A stretch of 64,000 bases of DNA from Glycine soja (lineage: Eukaryota > Streptophyta > Magnoliopsida > Fabales > Fabaceae): contig NC_041011.1 of the NCBI RefSeq assembly GCF_004193775.1, forward strand, positions 39,563,167 through 39,627,166, read 5' to 3'. Below are positions 35,646 to 50,515 of this stretch, in pieces. Each line of letters opens with the position of its first letter. Position 1 is the first letter of the stretch. Below the pieces are notes generated by a model that searched no databases, was not told the DNA's origin, and saw only the letters and a list, made by a program, of their open reading frames with translations. Made by a program: the position numbers and the translations under genes.

Positions 35646-38600
35646 ACATCAACATTTGATGAATATATTGCTTATGTTATTTTGTAGTCAGGTTTATTTC
35701 ATATACGTGCATCAATAATAATACAATTCTCTTCTTTAAAAAAAATAATAATACAATTCTTAATTTCTTACTAATTCTTTGTGTTTGATAAGTCACTTTA
35801 TTAACTTGTAAATTACTTTTTGACTAATTTATAAGCTAGTCTGACCCAAAATTTATTTAACAAATGAGCTTATTCTGACGGTTTCTAATTTATATTGATA
35901 AGTTTCTTCAACTAGCTTATCAAAATTATAAATTATTATTTTTTATTTTATTTTTATCCTCAATAATTTATTTAAAATCTCGTTTTATCTCAAACAATTA
36001 AATATTTTATTATTATATTTATCAGTTAGCTTAATAATTAATTTTATCAAATATTTTTAATTCAATCAATTATTTAGTGTATGTTTAAATAAACGTTAAT
36101 AAAATTGATTTTAAATTAATTAATTTTAAAATTAGTAATGTATATTTAAATGTTTTCGTTATAAAATCAAGTTAGAAATAAAATTTATTATAAATTTTCT
36201 TATCTAACAAAAGATTATTCAAAATTATTTTAATTTAAAATCAAATTTTGATCTATAATCAATTTAAAAATCTTTTACAACAAGAAATTCTCAAACATCA
36301 AATCAAAGACACGATTATACACTTTCCCTCTTCTAGCTATTAACCTATATTTAGCTTATATATTTTTAGTTAGCATGTACTTATACAAAGCAAATGATTT
36401 TTTGTACAACCAAGCATGCTTGTATGATTCACACTTTCCTTATTTCCTCATTATAACATAGAAGCATGTGCTAAAAAATAACAGAAAAACTCAACACCAC
36501 ATCAGCACCATAACAAAATAACAACTCCCCGTACTTTACGCCACTTTACAGGTCATACACCCCATGCTCAAGGAACTTCGTAGTTCTTGAACCATTTATG
36601 CCTAAGGCTATTCCTCTTCTTGGGCCCTTATTCCTCTTCTTGGGCCCTTATGCCTCCTGACCCATCTCATATTCTGCATCCAATTTCTCGTCCTTTATCA
36701 ACACAACTTCCGGAGTTCTACTTCTGGGATGATAAATTGATAATCATGTCCATGTAATTTTTAAAATAATTGTTAGAAAAATAAACAATTTTACACATGA
36801 CAAATTATAATTAAATTCTAAGTCTAGCGGACTTTATTATTATTTTAACACATTTTGAGCTTCTGATCAATTATAATTACAGTGTTCACACATGATTTAC
36901 TCGTAATAAAGACTCTGCTCAGGGCATATAGTTGTACTCGTAGTTATTTGTCCGTTAAAATAATACATGTTAAAACAGGGGAGAAAACCCTGATCAGTGA
37001 TTGCATCATGATTTACAATTTTTTTATTATTATTATTTTTTTTTTGTTTACTTTCAATAGGAATACGGCTCCCCGAATGACAAAGCACATTGCGTTCCAG
37101 ATATTACTATCTTCCTTAACAGGGTAAGTTTAATCTGGTTGCTGCTACCCTTTTAATTTGTTCAAGTTGCATTTTCTTTTTAGACTTTATATGATGATGA
37201 TGATGATGATGATGCCTGTTCTAGTTAGAAAATGAGCACATTATAAGCTGAGAATTCATTGATATAACACTTCAATGTTCAATCACCAAACTGTTTATTT
37301 GGAAATGTTCTTAGAAAAATAATATCTATTATTTTATTTATTGATATTTTGTTCCTCTAATTCCAATTATTTATTAATTATTAATTTGAACTTGGATGCA
37401 GAGTAACAGGAAATCAGATTCTATACTTCTTGGGGCTTAAATATTCAACCCCTACAATTGCATGTGCACTAAACAACTTGCTACCAGCATTCACTTTTAT
37501 TCTTGCTGTCCTCTCCAGGTATAAGTAGCAAATTAAACAAACAAGACTACCCCAGTATTTTCATCATTCATGTTCACTAATAAATAATAATATTACTTTG
37601 CAAAAGGCTTTAAGATAGAACTAGATAATGATCACCAGAAAAATAAAACATAGTAGAAGCACTTACATTACGTTTTATTTATACGCAGACAAGAGTATTT
37701 GAGAATCAAGACTAGGGCAGGGGTAGCGAAGGCCTTAGGGACAGTCCTTAGTGTGGGTGGAGCAGTGCTTTTATCATTTTACCATGGAAAAGTACTTGGT
37801 CTAGGTGAATCAAAGATTCACTGGAGATATGCAGAAAACATGCAAAGAGAATCCTCTTCTTCTGGTGGTGGAAGAAACCATCTTCTGGGCCCTGTTGCTG
37901 TAATTGTTAGTGCTCTTGTTTGGGCAGTATGGTTCATAGTTCAAGTAAGAATCATGCCAACTGATATTTTCAATTAATTAATTACTATACTTGGAAAAAA
38001 GGGTTCCTTAAATTAATATATACTTGTTTTGGTTGTTCAGAAAAACATGAGCAAGAGCTATCCAGCTCCTTACACTAGCACTTTCTACATGTGTTTGATG
38101 GCAAGCATTCAGTGTGTGGTCATTGCCTTGGCTGCTGAACACAATGTCTCAGCTTGGTCACTCCACAGTACTATAAGACTAACCTCTGCTCTTTATGCGG
38201 TACATATAGTTCCCATTTTCTATGATGAGTGGTACATTTATATAATTATATAATAGTCATAATTATATTGCATTTTATAATGTTGGTTTCAGGGGACTAT
38301 TTCTACTGCGCTAGCGTATGTGCTCCTTGCGTGGACCATTGAGAGGAAAGGTCCTCTCTATGTGTCTGTGTTCTCCCCTTTGCTGCTTGTCATCATTGCT
38401 GTTGCTAGCTGGGCTTTTCTTCACGAGCAATTATACGTTGGCACGTAAGAAATTACTATATGATATGGACTTTACTCAATAATCAATACTCACCCATCTA
38501 TATATGATTTTATTTTTGTGCCTGATGATAAATAAAAGTTGTACATTATGTTTTATTTCAATTTGGTTTGGTGCAGTGTCATAGGGTCTCTGCTGATAGT

Positions 38601-38787
38601 GTTGGGGCTGTATTTTGTTCTGTGGGGAAAGAACAAAGAGATGAATAAGATAGACGTTGTTGAAGTTGAAGGCACGGTCATGGAGGCAATAAAGGATAGC
38701 GAGAAGGATGAGGTGAAAGACCTGGAATTGCAACCCTATGAATATGATCCTTCCAACGTTAACGGTTACCATCATGATGCTAATTAA
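35413..38787 (+). CDS. WAT1-related / UMAMIT EamA-family membrane transporter
   Basis: Likely multi-pass transporter of the plant drug/metabolite exporter family (nodulin MtN21-like); members move amino acids or auxin, but the substrate here is unknown. Seven exons join in frame: 35413-35588, 37061-37123, 37402-37518, 37689-37944, 38041-38199, 38293-38444 and 38577-38787, giving 377 aa. The N-terminus [20 protein letters not shown], with [20 protein letters not shown] after it, is the first EamA helix pair. SFYHG ends the first domain and [19 protein letters not shown] opens the second. [19 protein letters not shown] text ([15 protein letters not shown]) and LHEQLYVGT are family signatures. 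Seven exons and about 10 hydrophobic segments fit the family. It most resembles the Arabidopsis At1g09380 group from memory. Intron 1 is long (1.5 kb) and repeat-rich. The hydrophilic tail after residue ~330 is acidic. Confidence 0.94.
35603..35642. repeat. (TA)n microsatellite in UMAMIT intron 1
   Basis: About 20 uninterrupted TA units lie just after the intron 1 donor. Confidence 0.95.
35785..36310. repeat. MITE-like AT-rich segments in UMAMIT intron 1
   Basis: 35785-36060 begins TTTGATAAGTCACTTTATTA, ends with TTTTATCAAATATTT, and has GACTAATTTATAAGCTAG with internal CAACTAGCTTATCAA in inverted orientation, the look of a legume hAT-type MITE. 36075-36310 (TATGTTTAAATAAACGTTAA onward) resembles another common soybean MITE. 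Ends and target duplications were not resolved. Confidence 0.4.
37194..37215. repeat. (GAT)n microsatellite in UMAMIT intron 2
   Basis: Seven GAT/ATG triplet units in a row. Confidence 0.9.
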
Positions 38788-39830
38788 AGGGCAGAGGATT
38801 CAATGCAGATCAAGTGCATGAAGACAACACATTTCTAATGCCTGGTGCATTTTGTTATCTTGTGTCACATTTGAAAGCCTAGATTGAAAATTGTTCCTAC
38901 ACATTTTTAATTTATTACCCCTATCTAGCAATAAGAATGTGATTCTCAAGTTGAGAAAAGATTGTTACATGTTACTAAACGATATCAATTTTAATGCAGA
39001 AGAATTTTATTCAAATTTGATCATAGTCTTTTCATGTCAATTTTTGTTTTTTTCTAACAAATAGCATCGTTGTTTCAAGTTTTCCTTTTATTTGATTCGA
39101 ATGCTTGTTAAAAAAGCAAGAATTATAAATTATAAACGTAATTCTAAAATTAAAATAAAAAACTAGTATTGTACAAAAATAAAACTATTTTAAAATAACC
39201 ATACAGTCATCTTATGGGAAAAATGTTTTTATTTTCATCTTGAGCAACTCCCAACAGAGAAGTTTCATAGTTTTTAGAGGTATATTCTTTTGGAGAAAAT
39301 CTTATATTCAAGACATTGTTGAATCCTAAATGAAAACACTTTTTTTTAGCAAATCCAAACCTTAGTTGTTATAACTTATAAATGAGTAAATGACCAATCT
39401 TTTATATTAGATTAACCCCTTTTAATTTGTGTGTGAGAGAAGAATAAATATTAATCTCATTACACTAACATCCATATGATTTATATATTAAAAATATTTT
39501 TTAAAAATTATTAAATAATTACCTTTATTTAAAATTTTAGGTCCTATACTAAAAAATTGTAAATTCTAGTTCCTACACATGTATACAAAATTCGATTTTG
39601 GTCCTTAGTGCCTAACACTAGAAAAAGCTTTTATATAATATAAAAGACATTATATGAGATGAAATTATCTTATACGAGGGAGGGTGACATGATTAAATTG
39701 CAATTATATAATTAAATATGGGTGATCATATGACCAATTAAAAAGTGATGTAAGTTTTTTTAAAAAGTCATGTAACCTTTAACATTAAATATCAACTTTT
39801 CTATGTGTGGAACATTCACTTGCGTGTTGA
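38788..39830. other. UMAMIT 3' UTR and intergenic DNA
   Basis: The first ~150 bases probably include the 3' UTR, with an AATAAG/AATAAGAATG-type signal near 38930. The remainder is AT-rich without a recognised element. Confidence 0.4.
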
Positions 39831-39839
39831 TTCCAGGGA

Positions 39840-40626
39840 GTTTCTTATTGGATGTTTGCTAATTATCTCATTCTTCTGGCTCTGCTTCTTCTTCTTGTAG
39901 GTTCTCTCTCTCTCTCTCGCTCTGCATAAGTTTCTTATCTTCTGGACTGCGAGAGGTGCTTGCCTTAGCTATATACTCATTTTCGCGTGTTTGCTTGCTC
40001 TAGATCTGATTAGCTTTTATTCGAGTTCTGGTTCCTTGTTTCGTCCCTGCATAATCTGAATTCAAATACTTGCCATCTTGTTACTTGTTACGCTACCAGA
40101 TCTGTTGTAAGTAAATCCGTTTCTCTTTTTCGAATAGCAAATCGAGCAGGTTTTCCTCAATAACGGAGATCCAAACATTCGCAATTTGCTGTGTAGTGTT
40201 TTCTGCTGAATGAAGAAGTCAAATTATTTTATTTTCAAAACAGTTTTTGAAAATCGTCATTCGTAGTTTTGTGGAGCAGATCTCTCTGTTATTTTTCCTC
40301 TTTATTTTTTTCCTGTTCCGTTTAGATTTTAGCTCGCACTGAATTATTTTATTGTATTTCGTTTGATGGATTTTCTAGGTAGTTGGTGAAATAAATCAAC
40401 ACTTAACACTACCTCTTTAATTTTCAAAAAAACCTGGAATCACTTGCTTTTAGTATTTTATTTATTTATTTATATTTCAGTCTGAGTTTCAAAAATTAGG
40501 TTGTGTTCGTTGCATCTGGATAAGATGAGAACGGTTCTCTTATACATTTGATTCCTGAAATATGAGATTTGATTGCAACTATGTGATTTGGCTAACATGT
40601 GCTTTCTTATGAACTTCTGCATCCAG
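39840..40626 (+). other. ARF 5' leader with intron
   Basis: A (CT)n-rich leader lies around 39880-39920. A GCATCCAG acceptor ends at 40626, twelve bases before the ATG, showing a leader intron. The donor is not certain: CTTGTAG|GTTCTC (39900) or GAGAG|GTGCTT (39955) are candidates. Confidence 0.5.
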
Positions 40627-40638
40627 TTGAATTAAGAG

Positions 40639-43180
<2,542 letters not shown>

Positions 43181-44070
43181 GGACATTTTGTGGAATGCCG
43201 CTATTTCTTGCTTATTATATTATGAGGTTGATGGGTTGCTGCTTCTCTTATATAGCATTATAATATATATATATATTTTACTCTTTTAAGTCTTTTCTTT
43301 TTCTTTATTTAGGTGTTTGATACTATATCATAGCAATCGTATTGAATCCTGTAGAATTTTTAAATAATTAATGAATTACAAACTATACATGACGCGATCA
43401 TGCTTTTCAATCCTTCATGGCTGCATCAGTCAATAATCCCTAAACCTTTAAATTTAAAGCTTCCATTAATCAGATGTCCCGGTGGACGCTTTAGAAATTT
43501 CACTTAATATGTAGTACAGTACTTTGATTATGCGGAAACAGTAATAATTCTGTAATCAATGGTTCTGGTAGCACTGCATTTTTCTATTAAAAAAAAGTTG
43601 AATTACTCGAGTCTATCACCGACGTTACGTTAATGTTTTATTTTTTTTTTTTTCATGTCACAAAAGCCTATGTCTGTAATTGAATCAACGGGGAATGAAT
43701 ATACGGTCTAAAGATGTGTATGTTTGCTGCGCTAATCAATCGTTGGTTGCATAAATTCCAATACATCTTAGGCCTGTGTGCATCTGCATGCATGGTTCTT
43801 CATTTTTCTTATAATTCAAGTTCAGCACACCCATCAAATGCCCATCTGCACCATACCCTTTATACATAAAGTGACATTTACATCATCAAAACAACAAAGG
43901 AAATATAATATTTGTACGAGTGCATGGAATACATATAACAGAGGATTCATGCAGTTCTCAACAGCTTTGATTCCCTAAAGTTCATCTATCTATTATATTA
44001 TGACATACTAGATACTTTATCCTTTTTTCTTGGAATCTGATCCAGTAATCATGAACAAAACCAAAGCAGA
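43181..44070. other. ARF 3' region and intergenic DNA
   Basis: Includes the ARF 3' UTR (through about 43450) and then unremarkable AT-rich sequence. Confidence 0.45.
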
Positions 44071-44075
44071 CATAA

Positions 44076-44720
44076 ACCACGATTCTATATATGTACTTGT
44101 TGACAAAGTTAGCGAATTCTAAAAGAATTGATCACACGGGCACACGTAAACACAAGAATTTAACTAGATTTGAGCAAGTGTGTGTACATTAGAAACTCAT
44201 AATACATAATAAAGCAGGACGCTATCTTTGTGTTGAACTATAGTACAGTAGCTTTTGAAATAATAAAAAATGCAATAGGAGTAACTTTTGGATCACATGG
44301 ACTCTGACAACTTCGATAGGAGTAATCCTCTTGTGTTGATGCCACCATTTTTTAGTATGTACTCATAAACATTTCCTCCAAGTCTACATTTACATGTTTT
44401 TTTTTTTATATATATATATAGTTGTTGCTTTGATGCTTATGAGTACATTGTAAAAAATGGTGGCATCAACACAAAAGAGGATTAGGATTACTCTTAATGA
44501 GGTTGTTAGGGTCCATGTGATTCAAATGTTACTCCTATTGATTTTTTCACTATTTCAAAAGCTTCTACATTATAGTTCAACACAAGCAAATATTATTTTT
44601 ACTATTAACTTCCGAAGATAAACAAAATTGAGATGTTACATTAAAATCTTGTGTTTGCGTGTGATCAATTCCTTTAGAATTTGCTTACTTTGTCAAGAAG
44701 CACCTAAATAGAATCGTGGT
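44076..44720. repeat. Long inverted repeat (foldback-type element)
   Basis: Left arm 44076-44368 and right arm 44437-44720 are reverse complements with scattered mismatches, around a ~68-bp loop with T and TA runs. Pairing blocks include CCACGATTCTA with TAGAATCGTGG at the outer ends, GAATTGATCACACG with CGTGTGATCAATTC, TTGAACTATAG with CTATAGTTCAA-like text, and TGATGCCACCATTTTTTA with its complement. The transcript of either strand would form a ~280-bp hairpin. Confidence 0.85.
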
Positions 44721-44826
44721 ATATCTAGAGCACATGTGCCACCTTTGGGGAAGGACTACTGTCTCTCCAACAATAAAGCTAAAAAGGTAGGCCTTAAAAA
44801 TTCTGTATCTCTTGTGTTTGTTGCCA
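44720..44826 (+). pseudogene. Decayed copy of ARF exon 5 and following intron
   Basis: TATATCTAGAGCACATGTGC matches the start of ARF exon 5 (43005 on). GGGGAAGGACTA then skips ~18 bases of coding sequence and resumes at CTCTCCAACAATA, followed by the exon-intron junction and 40 bases of intron (GTAGGCCTTAAAAATTCTG). Intron sequence shows it is a DNA duplicate, not a retrocopy. It abuts the outer end of the long inverted repeat. Confidence 0.88.
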
Positions 44827-45503
44827 GACATGTATAAGGGTCTGTTGAAAAAACTTCTTCATAAGTACTTCTAGTAGAAGAAAAAAATGAAATAAACTGT
44901 TTCATAAGTTAAAATAAACTTTTCATTAACTAATCATTAGTTAATTTGTAAAAAATATATGAGAGAGCCGTAAAAATTATAAGGTTGGAGACCTTATTGC
45001 GATTTTATGTGGAGAATTGAGAGAGAATGCAGAAGAATCGAATCATCCATCTTGAATATGAACAACATAGTCCCTTTGTTTCTAGGGAACTGCCGCCAGG
45101 CTATGAATCTATGAATCCGTAGGCAGGCGATCTTTGTTTCTAAAAGCCTCTTTTTTATGTTAGTGAAATTCTCGGATATTTGGATTTAAAGTCAAAGGCA
45201 ATCTAAATAAATAAATAAAAAAAACGCGAGAGTAATTTTAAGAGAATTTAAGGTTGTTAGTGCTTTTCTTTATTCTCATATATTGGTCACAAATTTGCAG
45301 TACTAAGGCCACATGTGACACGATACTTTCAATAGTAGAGATACTCAGATACATTAGCTCACATTTTGTGTATAACCTGTTGTGATCATTTCTATATCAC
45401 AACGAATTACATATGCCAGAAAGCATTGGAGAAAAAAATTTGTTTTGAAGTTTATAAAAATACACAGAAAAAATGCTCATAGGCAATAGCATTTGAAATT
45501 TAT
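44827..45503. other. Intergenic DNA and ABC gene 3' UTR
   Basis: 44850-44950 has CTTCTTCATAAGTACTTCT with ATAAGTTAAAATAAACTTTT-like text similar to legume MITE debris. The right part is the 3' side of the minus-strand ABC gene. Confidence 0.4.
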
Positions 45504-48225
45504 CTACTGCCTCAATACTCGGTTTGAGCTCAGGAGAAAGTTTTCCTCACCAGCAACGGTGGAAGTTAATCGTCCTGCAGCCCAACCATTATTAATTACT
45601 CGAACTGCAGCACGCGCTGGATCCCCTGTTACACGGCTTTCCTCAACTCGCTTTCCAAATTCAGGAAGACCAGCTGCTTTTCTCTCTTTCCTTTTCTTTC
45701 TATCTTCATCTCGTTCTTTCCGCAGCCAACTTTCTACTGTTCTCTGCATATTCAAAACCAATTAGGAACAATTTTATTTTAATTGTAAAATTCACTGCTT
45801 AACTCTGCCTATAGTCTCATAGTTGGTCCCAAACCCGGATAAATGAGGACTGAGAAGGATTGTGTTAGAACCAACATAAAACTTGTCAAAATCCCAAATA
45901 TTGATTATATGACCGTGTGCTAATACTAGGTTGTTACTCAGAAGTAATACGTTGTTTAGTCTGAATATAATGTTAAATGAACTAGAGCAAAAAAAAAAAA
46001 ATGTTTTGGAAATTATCACAGTGCCAAGAAATGCGAAACTAACTCATTTAAAATTATACTCGAGACATACAATGCATTATTTCTTGTTACATTGTCACAC
46101 AATTCGGCATGAGTATGCTTGAGGTCTTGACAAGTTTTATGATAGTTGTCGAGAACCTAACACAACCCTCTTCCTTTACTCAGATTTATGCAACCATAGA
46201 CTAATTTGTTAATTTCTTTGACTAAGGCTTATATTACCATATGAAACAGTGAGTAGCGTATAAATAATTGATCAAATGCGTTCTCAAGATAATGTACAGC
46301 ACTAACCATTAGTGATAATTTGCTAATTTCTTTGACTTTGTCCATAGGCATTGCTAGTTGCAGCTTCCCATGGGCTACATAAACCTGATAAAAAGGATAT
46401 TAAGAAAGGTGAAGGACTATGCTAAAACATTGACATAAAAAGAGTTCAGAATGGAGCATTGACATACAATATTTGTTGGCCAATCCTCGAGGCCGTCAAA
46501 TATATGTGTTGCATAGATAATAGTGGCACCCCTCTCGTCACATTCCTTTCTTAGAAATCTCAGAAGGTCAGCTCTTGCTAGAACATCAAGGTCAACTGTT
46601 ATCTCATCGAGAAGAAGAACCTATATAAACAAGGAACAAGCTTGTACAAACGCACGATGAGGCTAAAATGACTTTTTAACACATCAATCAAAAGATTATC
46701 ATACCTTGAATGGTTTGAGGAGACCCATACAAATCTGCACCCTTCTTCTTTGACCATCAGATACTTTATGCAATCTCCAGGAAAGATCGATATCTAATAC
46801 CTACCCAATTGAACAGCAAAACAGAAATTAAGAAACAGTATTTCCAGAGACAACTATTTATGCATTCCCACAAAAAACTTTCCAGAAATAGCCATGCATA
46901 AACAGAGAAAATGAACATCAAGAGACCATAATGGCTTTATTTTGGTCAAATCTGGCACTGCAAAGCTCAGTCTTTATGCCATCTGGCATCTAATATCAAA
47001 TTCATGGATAGATGCTGGTAACATCTTAAATGCATTCACCTCAATGAGTTAGTTTCCTTATATTTTATTAACATAAACTACATAAGTTAAGAGAAACCTC
47101 ATGGACAACCACATTCATAAATGAACCAAAGAGGCCCAATGGAAAAAGAAGGATATCTTAGGAAATGAATAAAAGTCAAATAATATTTCTCATGGTTACA
47201 CACAAACTGGTATTTTGTATAAACAACATGCCAATTCAGTGGTTACTAAGCCACTCCTACAGCCATATCTATGCCCACAAAGAAAAAACAAGTTGCCAAA
47301 GAATCGTGGTCAATTTTATTAGGTGGTTAAGAAAAACACTAAAGGTAAATTATTCATGGTGTTGCCCTGCTGCTGCTTTGTTTTGCTTACAAACTCAGTA
47401 AAGCATACTCATGTCATATGAAGAGAAAAAAAAAAAAAAGTATTCATGAAGTGTATGTTGACACATAAAACCAAGGAACCATGTTGAGCTTAAGATAGGT
47501 AAATAAAGGTTTAAGAAAAAAAAACATCGAAACAGACCTTGATTAGCTCGGCTCTTCTTTGAGGATCAATCCCAGGCACACCAAATATCATTTTTTGAGC
47601 AGATATGTCCATTTGTATTGGAACCTCAAAACCCGCAAAAGCAACATCTCGCCTCCACTGCAAAAAAACAAATGAAGGAACCAATTTGAAACAGTTAACA
47701 ATTCAATAGAAATTTCTAGCAGGGAGTTAGTTAAATATCGAAATGGACATTATCACATTAATTAATAACAACTTAAGAGTTGAAGGTGTAAAAGTAAAGT
47801 GGAAAGCAGGAACGAACCTCGCCACCAAGGTAACAGAGATCACCAGAAGATATTAGAGTGGTGTCGTGAAAAGCTGATCTTCCGAGCACGCGAACCATGT
47901 CAGGCTCCACCAAGTGTTTCCCTCCTAATATCTTGAGGAGAGTGGTCTTTCCTATTAATCACAAAAACAAATAAAAAGTTATAAATAGATATGCAAATAG
48001 CCAAATGCTTCTTTCTGCTTAAGATTCAGAGATAAAGAAAGTACCGGCGCCGTTGGAACCGACGAGGAGGCAGCGATGGCCGGAAGAAAGAGTGAGATTG
48101 AAATCCTGAATGAGGGGAGTGGAACCCGGCGGAGGGTGGCCGTCGATGCCGGGGTATGTGAATCTCAGATCCTTAATCACAATTGTTGCTGCTTTTGAAT
48201 CTGAATGGGTCCCTTTACCGGCCAT
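45504..48225 (-). CDS. ABCI20: Soluble ABC ATPase, ABC transporter I family (ABCI20-like)
   Basis: Single nucleotide-binding domain without membrane segments; relatives ABCI19-21 in Arabidopsis are cytosolic/ER-associated and linked to hormone responses (recalled). Seven exons on the minus strand join in frame: 48225-48045, 47951-47818, 47657-47538, 46800-46705, 46620-46468, 46384-46307 and 45743-45504, giving 333 aa. Walker A GSNGAGKTT is at 56-64 and is split by intron 1. The signature reads [11 protein letters not shown] at 157-167, the subfamily's variant of LSGGQ. Walker B VLLLDE is at 178-183 and the switch His is His216 (IYATHIF). The charged C-terminus ([20 protein letters not shown] then [17 protein letters not shown]) matches the longer ABCI20-type protein. 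The ATG follows TAAAACCTAAA-type leader text. No disabling change seen. Confidence 0.95.
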
Positions 48226-48299
48226 TTTAGGTTTTAACGTTCAACACCGACACTTAATAACTGAACGCTTATGCTTATGCTTCTGCTTCTGAAATTGCT

Positions 48300-48971
48300 T
48301 CGTTGACGTATAAATTGAAATTGAAGCGGTGTTTGGTGGCCTTTCGGGGATGCGTGGCTAAGTCTCAGACACTCGCGCTCAGCTCAACCACCAACCGAAA
48401 CGACTATTGGGCCTAGCTCACATGAAAGACAACACATGATCCAAGTCTTTAATGAAAGCGCCAATTCTCTTTTCCTTTTCTTTTTTTTTTTTTACCTTAA
48501 CATCTCATGTAGAAATAAATTGCATAAAAAATACAAAAATAAGTTGTTTAACCTCATTTTCATTTGAATAAGTTACACAATTCTCTTCATATTATCATAT
48601 TTTTGTTACTTTTTCATGAAAATACTTTTTTTTTATAGAGAATTTGATTATTATGTATTACGCAACTTTATAATTCAATCATAAATCACTATTTGTATGA
48701 ATTTTAAAATAATTATCATAAAAATTAACAAATTTGTTATATACTACTTTTGTTCTTATATATGAGAAACAAAATGATGATTATTTTCCTTTTTATAAGA
48801 AATATTGATTTGTTTTTAAACTTGTCTCTTATTAAATTATTTTTATGCATGACACCGATGATAATTGCATCTCAACTTTATTTTTTAAATAAGGAGAACA
48901 TTCTTTTTGCACCAGGATAGTAAACAAACTCTTGGTATATTGGTCATTGGTTATATTCAACCACAACAACA
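48300..48971. other. ABC gene promoter side and intergenic DNA
   Basis: A TTGGGCC motif near 48408 resembles a site II element of housekeeping promoters, about 180 bases upstream of the ABC ATG on the minus strand. Beyond 48480 the sequence is AT-rich without recognised genes. Confidence 0.4.
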
Positions 48972-49399
48972 ATGCTTTCCATGCATGAATTAGAGATTGA
49001 GAAAAATAAATTGAAAGATGAAATTTTCGATCTGAACAAGGATCCAAACAAAATATTTGTACAGGGTTTACTAAACAAGGCTATCAAGAACGAAGAGGAT
49101 GAAGATTCCTTTGATAAAATTGTTGAAAAGACTCGGCAGTGGCTAGCGAGGATGAAAATGAGGTTGGAGAAATCCTTTTTAGGCACAAGCAAAAACCATG
49201 ACTTGAGGAATATTTAACAGAAATCAAAGAGGTTTGTTTAAATGGTCGTGCTCCCTCGACTTCTAGTGACTTTGTGAACAACAATCTTTTTCATCTTAAC
49301 AAATATCCGGATGAAGTGCATCATTTTGGTTTTGAAAGTGAAGATATGAACAAAGAGGTTTTATCAATGCTGAAGATTTATTTTGATAGATTCTACTAA
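48972..49399 (+). pseudogene. Frameshifted ORF remnant of unknown family
   Basis: An open frame from 48972 gives a charged, coiled-coil-like stretch (ELEIEKNKLKDEIFDLNKD, then KIVEKTRQWLARMKMRLEKS). It stops at 49215-49217, but the neighbouring frame continues without a stop from about 49203 to TAA 49399 (EEYLTEIKEVCLNGRAPSTS ... EVLSMLKIYFDRFY). The composite of ~140 residues suggests one coding region broken by a single-base shift. I do not recognise the family; a transposon-derived gag-like protein is one possibility. Upstream 5' exons, if any, were not found. Confidence 0.4.
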
Positions 49400-50515
49400 G
49401 TTGCTTAAATATAAGTGTGTGCAATGAAGATCTGGCTTCAATTTGCTTTTTTTTGGGCTAAATATTTAATTTTGCTTATTTGGAGTATATTTCTTTTTTA
49501 TTTCTTTGTGATGAGAATTTGGAGTAGATCTTGTTGTGTTAATGTTTGTTTTTTTTTTGGCATAATATTTATGTTTGCTTATTTGGAGTAGTTTTTCTTT
49601 TTTATGGAAATTTTGAGTAAATCTCTTTATGCATGTTTTGACAATGATTGTCATTCTAGATTTTCCACTTGAATGTCACAATAAAAAAATAATGTTATAA
49701 TTTGGTTGAAAGGGTAAGAAAAGTAAGAAATTAAATTGATTAAAATGATTTATTATCAAAATAATTAATGAATATTCTACTCAATTAAAAGGACTTTATT
49801 TTTTTAGTTAATTTAAAAAGACTTATTTGAATTCATACACATTCACGGTTCTTATTTTCAATTCATAAAGTTTTTTAGGTGGGCAAAGGCCAATGCATTA
49901 CATGATGCAAATAGCCTTATCAAAATGGAGTGTCAATGGCTTTTGCCTTGAATTTTTTACGAACATATAGTTGCCAAAAAAAATTATCACAAATTAAGCT
50001 CGTTTCAGGCAAAGTATTTTATTTACTTTCAATTTGAAGTCTTTTAAAAAGGAGTTTTTTTAATGCAAATAATTTTATCAAAAGGCGAACACAAGAATTT
50101 TGTTACTCGTTTTCTTAACACCCCTACCAACAACTCTTCCAACTTGAGTTAGCGTAAGTTTAATTTTGATGGTTCTCGTTCATATTCATTCATAGTCATT
50201 AAAGTGCATGGTATGTGTATCAAATTAATTGACACATTTCCACCACGTAGAGCTTCAACCTATATATGCTTGGAAAAACATCATCAGTAATGTGTTACAA
50301 TTCAAACCCCATCCTTTATTCCACTCCAATACCAATAGCACTTACATATAGCAAACAAAAATCATAAAAGGATAAAACAACTTTTGCTCATTAAAGGATA
50401 AAAAAGCAACTAAATCAAATAAATCATAACACAATTCAACCAATGTCATCACTAAAACAAGTTACAATGACAAAGCAAAGGATAAAGATAATTGTATTCT
50501 CATCTCTAACACAAG
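49400..50515. other. AT-rich intergenic DNA
   Basis: Nothing supportable was seen apart from T-rich runs. Confidence 0.45.

Noticed and set aside
45504..48225. ABC signature VSDGQ as evidence of a dead ATPase
   Set aside because: The same variant is remembered from functional ABCI19-21 proteins; Walker A, Walker B and the switch His are intact.
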